From Symplocastrum torsivum CPER-KK1 (GTDB lineage Bacteria; Cyanobacteriota; Cyanobacteriia; Cyanobacteriales; Coleofasciculaceae): a stretch of DNA of 53,288 nucleotides. This document shows positions 26,279 through 34,932 of this stretch, piece after piece. The translations under genes were made by a program, and so were the position numbers. The notes below the pieces were generated by a model. That model was not told the DNA's origin. It did no database searches and saw nothing but the letters and a program-made list of their open reading frames with translations. The DNA is taken from contig JAHHIF010000056.1 in NCBI GenBank assembly GCA_019358875.1, positions 1-53,288 of the forward strand. The letters run 5' to 3'. Position 1 is the first letter of the stretch. The number at the start of each line of letters is the position of its first letter.

Positions 26279-27256
26279 CTAGACGGCCGTCTTTGCCAGT
26301 TCTTTAGGTAGACGGCGAGGCACATCATAGGTTAAAAAATCATAGGCTAATTTCGTTTGTGGGAAAATTGCTCGTGCTTCCTCAAGCAAGTCATCCAACA
26401 TAATTGCATTTCCCGGAGCGTAGCGCGGACTGAAGTGTGTCATGATTAACTGCTTTACCCCAGCACTCAGAGCAACTTGTGCTGCCATCGTTGAAGTAGA
26501 GTGCAAGCGGTCAAAGGCGAGTTGGGCATCTTGGTGAGCAAACGTGGCTTCGTGAATCAGAACGTCAGCATCACGGGCAAGTTCTACTGCATTATCACAA
26601 TAGACCGTATCAGTACAATAAACGAACTTACGCCCAATTTCTGCTTCTCCACACAACTCGGAACCCTGAATTTGGCGCCCATCTGGCAAGGTTACCGTTT
26701 CACCGCGCTTCAGCTTGCCGTAAAGAGGCCCTGAGGGAATTCCTAATTCAGTAGCTTTTTCTACGTCAAAACGTCCCGGCCGGTCTTTTTCCTCGACTCG
26801 GTAGCCAAAAGCTGGAACACGATGCTTGAGGCTACGGCAGCTAACGATAAACTCGTCGTCTTCGTAGACTACACCTGGACTAACTGTATGAACCTGGACG
26901 GGGTAAGAAAAATGGGTTTGGGAGTACTTTTTACCAGCCCGAAGGTAGTCCTCTAAATCCACTGGTCCGTAAAGATCAATCCGATCTGTGTTTCCCGCCA
27001 GCCCACAGCTTGCTAAGAGTCCCATCAACCCATAGATGTGGTCACCGTGCATATGGGTGATGAAAATTCGGCTGATCTGACTGACCTTGAGGTCACTACG
27101 CAGCAGTTGGTGTTGGGTACCTTCACCGCAGTCAAACAGCCAGATTTCCGCACGCTGAGGTAGACGGAGGGCAACGCTGGAAACATTACGCGATCGCGTT
27201 GGGACTCCAGAGCTTGTTCCTAAAAAAGTAATTTGCACAGGCGTTGACAACTTCAC
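26279..27256 (-). CDS. rnz: Ribonuclease Z
   Basis: tRNA 3' processing endonuclease of the metallo-beta-lactamase fold, 325 residues. The zinc motif THMHGDHIYG, the GTSSGVPT start strand, FDCGEGTQ, the HEATF region and the late TMAAQVALSAGV-LIMTHFSPRY are all in place. A GTG six codons inside the frame (27238) would give the typical MQITFLGTSSG start; the ATG used here adds MKLSTP. Confidence 0.95.
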   Translation of the reverse strand: MKLSTPVQITFLGTSSGVPTRSRNVSSVALRLPQRAEIWLFDCGEGTQHQLLRSDLKVSQISRIFITHMHGDHIYGLMGLLASCGLAGNTDRIDLYGPVDLEDYLRAGKKYSQTHFSYPVQVHTVSPGVVYEDDEFIVSCRSLKHRVPAFGYRVEEKDRPGRFDVEKATELGIPSGPLYGKLKRGETVTLPDGRQIQGSELCGEAEIGRKFVYCTDTVYCDNAVELARDADVLIHEATFAHQDAQLAFDRLHSTSTMAAQVALSAGVKQLIMTHFSPRYAPGNAIMLDDLLEEARAIFPQTKLAYDFLTYDVPRRLPKELAKTAV

Positions 27257-27492
27257 ACAGGTCAGGGAATTGATCTCCCATCCCTATACTACATACTACA
27301 CAGCAGCACTCTAGAACAGTTTTGTTGATTTTTCCCCACCTCCCAAACTCCTCATCTATCTTGGGGAACATGCCTGACCTCTAGATCATCTAGATGAAAA
27401 TTGAAGTTAGTGTTGACGCAATCAGTACTAAACGTGCTAAATGTATCCCAGGAATCTTTATAGGAGTATTACCCTAGATAGAGTCCATCGGT

Positions 27493-27651
27493 ATGTTTAA
27501 CCATGGCAACAACAATTTAACTCAGGTGAGTTTTCTCTATTCACGTCATGAACTGATTAGTCCAGCAATGGCTTGGAGCGAAATTCAATCAAATCTTGTT
27601 AATCCAAATATGAGACTAGTCGCAGTAGGAAGTTTTAAAGATGGCATCTAG
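27493..27651 (+). CDS. 52-residue ORF overlapping the SpoIID gene start
   Basis: A short frame, ATG at 27493 to TAG at 27649-27651, encodes a 52-residue protein ending MRLVAVGSFKDGI. It is protein-like in composition and overlaps the next gene's first ATG (27641) by 11 bases, an arrangement that suggests translational coupling. I do not recognise a family. An internal GTG (residue 12) could also start it. There is no strong ribosome binding site. Confidence 0.4.
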   Translation: MFNHGNNNLTQVSFLYSRHELISPAMAWSEIQSNLVNPNMRLVAVGSFKDGI

Positions 27652-28792
27652 ACATTTCTCTGTCTCTCTTATGTCTTTGCTGAAGCAGATGATTTTACTG
27701 GGAGGGCGTCATTGGTGGCTCTCTTTTTTACTGTGGATTGTCCTAGTTGGTCCCGCGCAAGCGGCGATGGAACTACGGGTGGCAATTAAAGATGGTGTCA
27801 GCAGGGTGCAAGTGGGTAGTTCGACTAATGCTATTGTCCGGGATAGTGCTGGTCAGCAAGTCGGAGAACTAGAAGCAATGAATGCCTTCAGCGCTCAAGG
27901 TGGGGGAGGGAATGTCGCTTTGGGACAGTGGCGATCGCAATCGCTCTGGGTTGAACCGGCGGGTGACGGTTATGTTTGGATTGGCGATCGCTGGTATCGG
28001 GGACGGACTCAACTGGTTCCCACCAGTAAGGGACTCACTGCGGTTAACCATGTCAATTTAGAACACTATCTCTATAGTGTTCTCGGCGCAGAAATGAGTC
28101 CTAGTTGGCCTCTAGAAGCCCTGAAAGCCCAAGCTGTTGCCGCTCGTTCGTTCGCCCTTCATAAGCGTTCATCAGGGAATAGTGCCTACGACGTTACCAA
28201 CACAACATCGTCGCAAGTTTATAAAGGGATAGAAACCGAAGCGCAAAGCACACATCAGGCAGTTAACGCAACAGCAGGACAAGTAATGACTTATGGTGGC
28301 AAAGTTATCCTCGCCGCTTTTCACTCCTCTTCGGGAGGACATACAGAAAATGTAGAAGATATCTGGACACAACCATTACCCTATCTGCGAGGAGTCGCGG
28401 ATTACGACATGGGCGCACCTGTCTTCCAGTGGACAAAAAGCTTTTCCAGAGGTGAGATGAGTCGCTTGATTTCTGGTGTTGGCAATGTAGTGTCCATGAC
28501 ACCCGAACGCAGAACTCCTCAGGGGCGTGTCGTCACAATGAAAGTGCAAGGCGATCGCGGCACAAAGCGGGTAAGCGGCAATGATTTACGCAGCGCCTTG
28601 GGCTTGAGAAGTACACTATTTGCCGTTTCTTCAACGGGTAGTGGTTTCCAAATTGATGGTCGTGGTTATGGACACGGGCTGGGTTTGAGTCAGTGGGGGG
28701 CGCACAATTTAGCAGCGCAGGGTACTAACTACCAGCAAATTTTGGGTCACTATTACCAAAGCGCTACTCTTGCCCAGCTTCAGGCAAATTAA
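27641..28792 (+). CDS. SpoIID/LytB domain protein
   Basis: A 383-residue exported protein. A hydrophobic segment (about 24-42, ending PAQAA) is a signal peptide or anchor. The SpoIID domain follows, with the conserved YLYSVLGAEMSPSWP (Glu the likely catalytic residue) and LKAQAVAARSFAL, then HSSSGGHTEN and the closing GYGHGLGLSQWGA. SpoIID-type proteins are lytic transglycosylases that cleave denuded glycan. Cyanobacteria do not sporulate, so the role here is cell-wall remodelling. The ATG at 27641 or an internal one (MSLLKQM) could start it. Confidence 0.88.
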   Translation: MASRHFSVSLMSLLKQMILLGGRHWWLSFLLWIVLVGPAQAAMELRVAIKDGVSRVQVGSSTNAIVRDSAGQQVGELEAMNAFSAQGGGGNVALGQWRSQSLWVEPAGDGYVWIGDRWYRGRTQLVPTSKGLTAVNHVNLEHYLYSVLGAEMSPSWPLEALKAQAVAARSFALHKRSSGNSAYDVTNTTSSQVYKGIETEAQSTHQAVNATAGQVMTYGGKVILAAFHSSSGGHTENVEDIWTQPLPYLRGVADYDMGAPVFQWTKSFSRGEMSRLISGVGNVVSMTPERRTPQGRVVTMKVQGDRGTKRVSGNDLRSALGLRSTLFAVSSTGSGFQIDGRGYGHGLGLSQWGAHNLAAQGTNYQQILGHYYQSATLAQLQAN

Positions 28793-28826
28793 CTATAACG
28801 GTTCTCAATTCAGTGAGATAAATGCG

Positions 28827-28853
28827 TAGGGGCGCACCCCAAGAGCGCCCTTA
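28827..28853 (+). terminator. Terminator-like hairpin after the SpoIID gene
   Basis: TAGGGGCGC and GCGCCCTTA form a 9-bp stem (one G-T pair) with a 9-base loop, about 35 bases past the stop, followed by a T-rich stretch (TTGTGATTTG). The copy head AACGGTTCTCA at 28797 shows that the hairpin is part of the dispersed repeat family. The rest of 28854-29112 has no separate gene. Confidence 0.45.
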
Positions 28854-29112
28854 TTGTGATTTGTATTCGCTCTAAAAAGCGATCGCGTTCCAGAAAACCT
28901 GACGCAAAATGCTAACTAACTTGTCAGCACAGCATAATTTCCCAGGGCGATAAGCTCATAGTAGTTACTACTGCATTCGCAGTTACTAATAACTTTACAA
29001 AAAACGATTAACAGAACTTGATGCCATTTTTAATTTAACTTTTTTATGCATCGCTCTAATTACTCATTTACCAATTTGGTCAAAAACTGGGTTACCTAAT
29101 TTTTTCATATTA

Positions 29113-30021
29113 GTGACTGTTATTGTCACTCTCTTATCTCTATCAGGCTATCTGGGAAAACTCAACGTCTATCTAGAAATAATCAGTAACTTCAAATTTC
29201 AATATCTACTAGTTGCATTTTGTTCTTTTATCTTCTTTAGGCTGACTCGCTGCAAAAATTGGTGGATAGTAAGCTTGTTTTGCCTATCAATTAACTTGAC
29301 AGAAGTCGCCCCTTGGTATCTTCCCCAACTAGGAGTTAGTCATCAAAGTTCGGGTCAATCGATGCGGCTGTTTCTGTCAAATGTTTTGTTTTCCAATACT
29401 CGGTACGCTGATGTTATCTCCCTGGTGAGAGAAGAAAAACCTGCGATCGCTGTGTTTTTGGAAGCTACTGACCCTTGGCCCGAAGAGTTGAAAGTTTTAC
29501 AGGATATTCTGCCCTATCATATCGGTGCAAAGAAGCTTGAAATCGAAGTCTATAGTAGTTTTCCTCTGGAAAACACCTCAATTCAGTTATACGGAGAAAA
29601 GCGGGGCAATGTCATATCCGATTTAACGATTCAAGGGAAAGTCGTCTCAATAATTGCGAGTCATGCCAATCCCCAATTAGTTTTTGGTAGCCAAGGTTAT
29701 AAGTGGCGAAATAGACATTTGGAAGAAGGTATTGGTGATTATGTGGTGCAACTCAAAAAGCCAGTTGTGTTAATTGGCGATTTGAATGCGACTATGTGGT
29801 CGCCCTACTATAAAACTATGATTCAGCGATCTGGTTTGCGTAATACTCGTGCTGGTTTTGGAATTTTACCAACTTTTGGACCATTACTACCTTGGGGAGG
29901 TATTCCTATAGACCATTGTTTAGTCAGTCCAAAAATTAAGGTTTTGAATACTAGAACGGGCAAGGAGGTTGGTTCCGATCACCTCCCTTTAGTTACAGAT
30001 TTAGTCATTCCTGTCTCGTGA
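29113..30021 (+). CDS. Endonuclease/exonuclease/phosphatase family protein, membrane-anchored
   Basis: 302 residues from GTG at 29113. Two hydrophobic segments near the N-terminus (about 1-17 and 28-44) are followed by an EEP (DNase I-like) domain: FLSNVLFSN, an acidic Glu in AVFLEAT, IGDLNATMWSP, PIDHCLVSP and GSDHLPLVT. These are the usual metal and catalytic blocks. The substrate is unknown; the group is often annotated as endonuclease or phosphodiesterase. The frame stays open 40 codons upstream to a TAA at 28990, with protein-like sequence (THLPIWSKTG) but no ATG or GTG there. The true start is therefore uncertain, and the 5' end may be damaged. Confidence 0.78.
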   Translation: MTVIVTLLSLSGYLGKLNVYLEIISNFKFQYLLVAFCSFIFFRLTRCKNWWIVSLFCLSINLTEVAPWYLPQLGVSHQSSGQSMRLFLSNVLFSNTRYADVISLVREEKPAIAVFLEATDPWPEELKVLQDILPYHIGAKKLEIEVYSSFPLENTSIQLYGEKRGNVISDLTIQGKVVSIIASHANPQLVFGSQGYKWRNRHLEEGIGDYVVQLKKPVVLIGDLNATMWSPYYKTMIQRSGLRNTRAGFGILPTFGPLLPWGGIPIDHCLVSPKIKVLNTRTGKEVGSDHLPLVTDLVIPVS

Positions 30022-30025
30022 TTAA

Positions 30026-30526
30026 CTACTGATACAGCGAGGCAAGATAGCTGAGTGATTCACCAACAACACGACAAGTTCGGCAATCTGGCAAAATTGT
30101 CCCACCCATTCGTTCATAAAAAGCGATCGCTGGTTCGTTCCATTGGGCAACATTCCACTCCACGCGCCCACAACCTCGCTTTATCCCTAACTGAGCCACA
30201 TAACTCATCAGGGCTTTACCAATGCCCATCCCTCTGTATTCAGCTAAGACAAATAAATCATCTAGATGAATACCTACTTGTGTCATGTAGGTTGAATAAT
30301 TAGAAAAAAACGTCGCAAACCCAACAACTTGACCCGAAGATTCCGCCAGGATTGCCTCAATATGAGGTCGTTCTCCAAAGAGATGGGCTTCTAAGGTAGC
30401 TGCATTTCCAGTGATAGCATGAGGGATATTTTCATAATCTGCTTTCGTGTGAATTAGCTCAAATAATGTAGAAACATCAGCAGGTGTGACTGGACGTACA
30501 AGGAATTGAGACGAGACTGTTGACAT
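30026..30526 (-). CDS. GNAT family N-acetyltransferase
   Basis: A 166-residue GNAT enzyme using acetyl-CoA. It has the N-terminal RPVTPADVSTLFEL strand-helix, the core LDDLFVLAEYRGMGIGKALM with the pyrophosphate-binding R-G-M-G-I-G-K loop, and the late WNEPAIAFYERMGG. The closest look is to spermidine/spermine or diamine N-acetyltransferase-like proteins, but the substrate is not provable. Tail to tail with the EEP gene, four bases apart. Confidence 0.88.
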   Translation of the reverse strand: MSTVSSQFLVRPVTPADVSTLFELIHTKADYENIPHAITGNAATLEAHLFGERPHIEAILAESSGQVVGFATFFSNYSTYMTQVGIHLDDLFVLAEYRGMGIGKALMSYVAQLGIKRGCGRVEWNVAQWNEPAIAFYERMGGTILPDCRTCRVVGESLSYLASLYQ

Positions 30527-30680
30527 GACTAGATTCCTCCTAAGATTTGAATTTATTTACTTTGCTGAAAAACATTGAGTGAAATTTTATTAAGGCTGAG
30601 CAAGCCAAAAAAAAGCTGATGGTTGATAGCTGACCGCTAACTGCTATGCTCCGAACTTCGACACTTGCAGCTAAACGCTA

Positions 30681-31661
30681 TTAGCCCAAACTCAACAACA
30701 ACCCAACTCCAACTAGCGAAATAAGAACACCGACAAATGCTCTTAGGCTTACTACTTCGCCCATCCAAATGACAATCGGTAGCACAAACAAAGGACTAGT
30801 AGCGCTTAGGGTTTGGGCAATGCCAGCCGCTGTGAATTTAAGTGCTGTTTGTTGTAGCCAAATTCCTAAGAAAGTTGAGGCAAAAGCTGCAAAAATTACA
30901 GCGCCTAGTATCCGACTTAATGACTTATCTCTATCTGTTACTAAGGGTTTGATCCAGAGTCCAATCGGATAGCGCTTGACCAACAGCCATAAAACAATGA
31001 CGAGCAACGCCCCGAAGAGCCTTAGCAGCACACTCCACAAGGGACTGATATTGGTTTGAACAAAGGCTTGTCGGGATAAAACAGCACCAATTGCTTGTCC
31101 CACAGCAGATAGTAGACCGCAGATGATGCCCCAGACTGGTATTGAGGTTGCACTTTTTCCTCCCGTCGAGGCTGAACTGGACACCCCTGGTACTCGTTCA
31201 GTCACTACCCAAGCAACACCCAGAATTACCAGTAAGATGCCGCACCAAGCGATCGCACTCAGCTTTTCTTGCAAAAAGAGGGTAGATAGAAGTGCTGCTG
31301 TTGGTGGGTCTAATGTTTTTATCAGTAACGTCCGTCTTGCTCCCAATTGTTTGAGTGCTTCCAGAAAGAACGTATCTGCTAAACCGATTCCCACAACACC
31401 ACTCAGGAGAAGGAGGTAGAGGGGTAAAGGGGAGGCAGTGGGGGTAGTTATGCCTTGTAAGAGGAGAGTTGGAATTAAAAATGCGATCGCCACCACCGTC
31501 TTAATCAGATTCAACTCCAACGCTGGAATCCTGGCTCCGGCATGAGTGTAAATCACTGAACCCAACGCCCACAAGCAAGCGGCACTAAGGGCTGCTAGTT
31601 CTCCCCAAAAACTTATGTATTCAACGTGAGGCAAGCTAAACATCGGCGAGAGATAACGCAT
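30681..31661 (-). CDS. DMT (EamA) family transporter
   Basis: A ten-span drug/metabolite transporter with two EamA halves; the repeat pattern WALGSVIYTHAG...LNLIKTVVAIAFL opens the first. From the ATG at 31661 it is 326 residues; an ATG six codons later is also possible. Divergent from a LysR gene 90 bases away, which is the usual arrangement for a regulated exporter. The N-terminal third is duplicated at 32665-32877. The cargo is unknown (often amino acids or metabolites). Confidence 0.88.
   Translation of the reverse strand: MRYLSPMFSLPHVEYISFWGELAALSAACLWALGSVIYTHAGARIPALELNLIKTVVAIAFLIPTLLLQGITTPTASPLPLYLLLLSGVVGIGLADTFFLEALKQLGARRTLLIKTLDPPTAALLSTLFLQEKLSAIAWCGILLVILGVAWVVTERVPGVSSSASTGGKSATSIPVWGIICGLLSAVGQAIGAVLSRQAFVQTNISPLWSVLLRLFGALLVIVLWLLVKRYPIGLWIKPLVTDRDKSLSRILGAVIFAAFASTFLGIWLQQTALKFTAAGIAQTLSATSPLFVLPIVIWMGEVVSLRAFVGVLISLVGVGLLLSLG
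31457..31611 (-). repeat. Direct repeat copy 1 (inside the DMT gene)
   Basis: This 155-base segment of the DMT coding region is nearly identical to 32670-32824 on the same strand. The two copies flank the lysR gene. Confidence 0.85.
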
Positions 31662-31715
31662 TTCTCTCACTCTAGGGGAGGTGATTATAGATGTCCAATA
31701 TATATTTGAGGGCTG

Positions 31716-31738
31716 ATTTATATAAAATTTGTATAAAT
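31716..31738. promoter_or_regulatory. Candidate LysR-type operator
   Basis: ATTTATA-N9-TATAAAT is a perfect inverted repeat in the divergent intergenic region, 13 bases before the lysR ATG. It contains the T-N11-A spacing expected for LysR-type regulators and likely controls both genes. Confidence 0.45.
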
Positions 31739-31751
31739 AGAAAAGCCAGTC

Positions 31752-32657
31752 ATGGAACTTCGACACCTCTACTACTTCGTTGCTGTTGCCGAAGAATTGC
31801 ACTTTAGTCGTGCTGCTCAACGATTGCACATTGCCCAGCCTCCCCTTAGTCAGCAAATTCGCAATTTAGAAGAGGAATTAGGCGTGCAGCTATTTGAGCG
31901 TACCAAGCGTCGGGTTGAGTTAACTGATGCAGGGCAAGTATTTTTGCAGCAAGTGCGTCCGACGCTTAGGCAGATTGAAGAGGCAGTTCGCTCGGCACAA
32001 CGAGCTAGTCGTGGTGAAATTGGTCGCTTAGTTGTTGGGTTTAATAGTTCTGCGACCTATAGTGTTTTGCCTAAGATTCTTCGTGTCTTTCGAGAACGCT
32101 GTTCTGATGTGGAACTGGTTTTGCATGAACTTACTACCAGTCAACAGCTAGAACGGTTTCACCACAACCAAATTGATACAGGTATTCTTTACTTACCTGT
32201 TGAAGAGAGTAGTTTGAATATCCTGTCGGTTTTGAAAGAACCTCTGGTTATTGCTCTGGCTGAAACTCATCCCCTGGCAACTCAACCACAAGTCTCAATT
32301 CTGTCACTGATTAATGAGCCTTTTATTTTACCTCCCCATCATTTGGGAGCAGGACTCTATAGCCAAATTATGAGTCTATTTCAACAGGCAGGTTTTACTC
32401 CAAAAGTGGCGCAAGAGGCGATTTTGCTTCAAACTGCTGTCAGCTTAGTCGCTGGAGGAGTTGGTGTTGCGATCGTTCCTGCTTCTGTTCAAAATTTGCA
32501 ACGAACAGGGGTTGTTTATAAGTCGATGCAGGAACAGCCCCCAGAAGTGGAGATTGCTGTCGTGTGGCGACGGAATGACTCATCCCAGGTTTTGCAGAAA
32601 TTTCTCCAAGTGGTTAGCGAGATAACTGATAAATCTGGGAACTTAGGGGGAAACTAG
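31752..32657 (+). CDS. LysR-family transcriptional regulator
   Basis: A 301-residue LysR-type regulator. It has an N-terminal winged helix-turn-helix (MELRHLYYFVAVAEELHFSR, then LHIAQPPLSQQIRNLE) and a periplasmic-binding-like effector domain from about residue 90. By position it controls the divergent DMT transporter and itself. The effector is unknown. Confidence 0.93.
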   Translation: MELRHLYYFVAVAEELHFSRAAQRLHIAQPPLSQQIRNLEEELGVQLFERTKRRVELTDAGQVFLQQVRPTLRQIEEAVRSAQRASRGEIGRLVVGFNSSATYSVLPKILRVFRERCSDVELVLHELTTSQQLERFHHNQIDTGILYLPVEESSLNILSVLKEPLVIALAETHPLATQPQVSILSLINEPFILPPHHLGAGLYSQIMSLFQQAGFTPKVAQEAILLQTAVSLVAGGVGVAIVPASVQNLQRTGVVYKSMQEQPPEVEIAVVWRRNDSSQVLQKFLQVVSEITDKSGNLGGN

Positions 32658-32664
32658 GCGTGGG

Positions 32665-32877
32665 TTATGGTAAGAGGAGGGTTGGAATTAAAAACGCGAT
32701 CGCCACCACCGTCTTAATCAGATTCAACTCCAACGCTGGAATCTTGGCTCCGGCATGGGTGTAAATCACGGAACCCAACGCCCATAAGCAAGCGGCACTA
32801 AGGGCTGCTAGTTCTCCCAAAAAACGCATGAATTCAATGCGATCGCAATTTCTCTTCACGATGAGCAAAACAGCCAT
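32665..32877 (-). pseudogene. Truncated second copy of the DMT transporter N-terminus
   Basis: Encodes an ATG-started stub whose residues GELAALSAACLWALGS and onward repeat the N-terminus of the transporter at 30681-31661, ending at LIPTLLLP followed by a stop. Only about one and a half membrane spans remain. It lies just past the lysR stop and is a duplication remnant, not a working transporter. Confidence 0.85.
32670..32824 (-). repeat. Direct repeat copy 2 (DMT remnant)
   Basis: Nearly identical to 31457-31611, with scattered single-base differences, many of which are silent. Same orientation, about 1.2 kb apart, with lysR between. Confidence 0.85.
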
Positions 32878-33121
32878 CCCAGGTGCCAGCCATTTTCCCT
32901 ACTGCAATGACTTTAGCTTGGCGTTCCGCATCAACACCCAGCGAAAATCAGTAATCAACTTCAATACTCATTGAAAAAACAGATCTTACTTGTTAGCTTG
33001 ATGTCATTTCTATAATTGACATCTATCCTAAGGCGGATTATTATTTAAAAACCGATATAACAACATAAACCTATCGATCAAGTAAAGTTTTGATAAACCT
33101 ATTAAAACGCTCGTTAATATA

Positions 33122-33889
33122 ATGATTCAAAAACAATCTCTAATCGATTTACTGCCAAAGCAGTATCATCTTCCACTTCGGTTTCATTATTGGGAAATTA
33201 GAGGAAAACATGAGAGAGAAATTTTCTTCTTAAAAGAATTAGTGAGTAGTAGGAAGCGGGCTATTGATATTGGAGCAAATGTAGGAACTTATAGTTATGC
33301 ACTTTCTAAATTGTATAAAGTTGTAGAAGTATTTGAACCTCAATCTTGGTGCGCTGACACAATACTTGCTTATAGCAAATCCCGTAGAAGTAACATCAAT
33401 GTATATAATGTTGGTTTATCTGAATCCAATGGTTCCTTGAATTTGCATATTCCTATTAAATCGGGTCGGTACTTGTATTATTTAGCGAGTTTTAGGCAAC
33501 TAGAGGGAGAGACTAAACGTATAACTGTACCTGTTCACCGACTAGATGACTATAACTTTACAGATGTTTCATTCATAAAAATTGACGTAGAAGGATATGA
33601 GAGTCAAGTAATAAGAGGAGGACAAGAAACTATTCTTAGAGAGAAGCCAGTTCTTCTTGTAGAAATAGAACAGAGGCACCTGGGTAGCAAACCTATACAA
33701 AAAGTATTTCAAGAAATTATTGACCTTCACTATGAAGGTAGTTTTTTATACAAAGGAAAGCTGCATCCTTTGTCTGAATTTTCATATGAAATACATCAAA
33801 AACAGTTTTTAGATTCTACTTTTAGCAAAGTATTTGGCAACAAGATAAATAGAAACTATATCAACAATTTCGTGTTTAAACCTATTTAG
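33122..33889 (+). CDS. FkbM family methyltransferase
   Basis: A 255-residue SAM-dependent methyltransferase of the FkbM type: AIDIGANVGTYSYA (SAM loop, about 48-60), EVFEPQ, VHRLDDY, FIKIDVEGYE and VLLVEIEQRHL. FkbM enzymes methylate hydroxyls of sugars, glycans or secondary metabolites. The coding region is clearly AT-richer than its neighbours and lacks HIP1 sites, which suggests acquisition by transfer. No glycan operon surrounds it. Confidence 0.85.
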   Translation: MIQKQSLIDLLPKQYHLPLRFHYWEIRGKHEREIFFLKELVSSRKRAIDIGANVGTYSYALSKLYKVVEVFEPQSWCADTILAYSKSRRSNINVYNVGLSESNGSLNLHIPIKSGRYLYYLASFRQLEGETKRITVPVHRLDDYNFTDVSFIKIDVEGYESQVIRGGQETILREKPVLLVEIEQRHLGSKPIQKVFQEIIDLHYEGSFLYKGKLHPLSEFSYEIHQKQFLDSTFSKVFGNKINRNYINNFVFKPI

Positions 33890-34008
33890 TCAAGCTGAAT
33901 TGATTTGGCTTTAAATAATGCGATGAATGATACTTACTGAATCCCTCCTACTAATTGCCAGTTCTAGCTGATGGACGTCGGAGGAAATATTCTGCCGTAG
34001 AATTGGTT

Positions 34009-34063
34009 AGCCACAGCCATAACCTGAGGCAATGCGCCAAACTTTGTAGCTATGGCTTTGGCT
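34009..34063. other. Stem-loop between convergent genes
   Basis: AGCCACAGCCATA and TATGGCTTTGGCT pair over 12 of 13 positions around a 29-base loop, in the space between the FkbM gene and mtnD. It may terminate or be a repeat; no T-run is clear. Confidence 0.35.
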
Positions 34064-34090
34064 AATGGGATAATGATTGGAGAGAAAGAA

Positions 34091-34109
34091 CCATAGTTGT
34101 AAACTATGG
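34091..34109. terminator. Perfect hairpin before the mtnD stop
   Basis: CCATAGTT-GTA-AACTATGG, an 8-bp stem with a 3-base loop, lies between the convergent FkbM and mtnD genes and could end either transcript. The following T content is modest. Confidence 0.35.
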
Positions 34110-34145
34110 GATTCGTTTAAGTAATCGACTTTATGCTGCCCATCT

Positions 34146-34700
34146 CTAGACAGCAGCAGCTTGACGGAAGCGTTTTTCAGTACCCGTATACTCCGGCACC
34201 CAACCTTCAGTTGTCGTGAAGTAGCGCACGGCTTTAATCCGTTGCGACGGTGTTAGATAAAACCAGTGTTCAGTGTTCGCCGGGACGTTGATGTAATCTT
34301 CTGCTTGTACTGTTAATTCTACTTGGGTGCCATCAGGACGAACAAAGCCAAACACCCCATCACCAGCAATAATGTAACGGACTTCAGGGTCAGTGTGGTA
34401 ATGACAAGGGTCAAACTTCTCTAGCAGGGCGTTAAGATTTGGAACTTCTGGATGCAGCACAATTAAGTCACGAGACTGATAGCCAGCCGTTTGCTGGAGT
34501 TCTTCAAAGTAGCTATCAAGCGCGTCGAGAACTTGTGCTTTCTCCTCATCGCTGAGGGCATCCTTTGCTAGTAAATTTTGAACGTCTGGATTGTCTCCTA
34601 CCGGCCAGCGCTTTAGCTGAACAGATAAAGGAGCCAGTTCTCGTGCAATATCATCCACCTGAGTATAAGTTGTACCGTCTTCAAGTCGTAGAATTGCCAC
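34146..34700 (-). CDS. mtnD: Acireductone dioxygenase
   Basis: Cupin enzyme of the methionine salvage pathway, acting on acireductone; 184 residues from a GTG at 34700. GGAGGTG sits about 4-6 bases upstream of this GTG, so it is preferred over the ATG nine codons earlier. The metal-binding block is HYHTDPEVRYI, with the later His in NTEHWFYL. Fe or Ni in the site decides the product, which sequence does not show. No other methionine salvage gene is adjacent. Confidence 0.93.
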   Translation of the reverse strand: MAILRLEDGTTYTQVDDIARELAPLSVQLKRWPVGDNPDVQNLLAKDALSDEEKAQVLDALDSYFEELQQTAGYQSRDLIVLHPEVPNLNALLEKFDPCHYHTDPEVRYIIAGDGVFGFVRPDGTQVELTVQAEDYINVPANTEHWFYLTPSQRIKAVRYFTTTEGWVPEYTGTEKRFRQAAAV

Positions 34701-34932
34701 AATACACCTCCATTTGCGATTAATCACGCTGTAGCTCTACAAGGGCTGTCCGCTACAGGGATAACTCTTGTAGGGTGGCGAAAATTATTCTTGCATAACG
34801 CTCATCCCCTAAAAGTTTTCGCTCATCCCAGCAATAGACAGCGCCTCTCTACAGCTAGATTTCGCATGATAGCACTGTTCTCAAAATACGATTTGTTTGT
34901 CTTTATTTTTATAAATTTTTTAATAGTTTTTG

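Noticed and set aside
27387..27396. CATCTAGATG palindrome upstream of the SpoIID gene
   Set aside because: The same 10-mer occurs inside the GNAT gene near 30260, so it is probably chance.
32834..32944. Minus-strand stretch with protein-like residues (VDAERQAKVIAVGKMAGTWD)
   Set aside because: Only about 36 codons, no start codon and no family I can name; could be chance or a remnant.
34091..34109. Possible CRISPR-like or attachment repeat from the perfect hairpin
   Set aside because: It occurs once, with no spaced copies and no integrase nearby.
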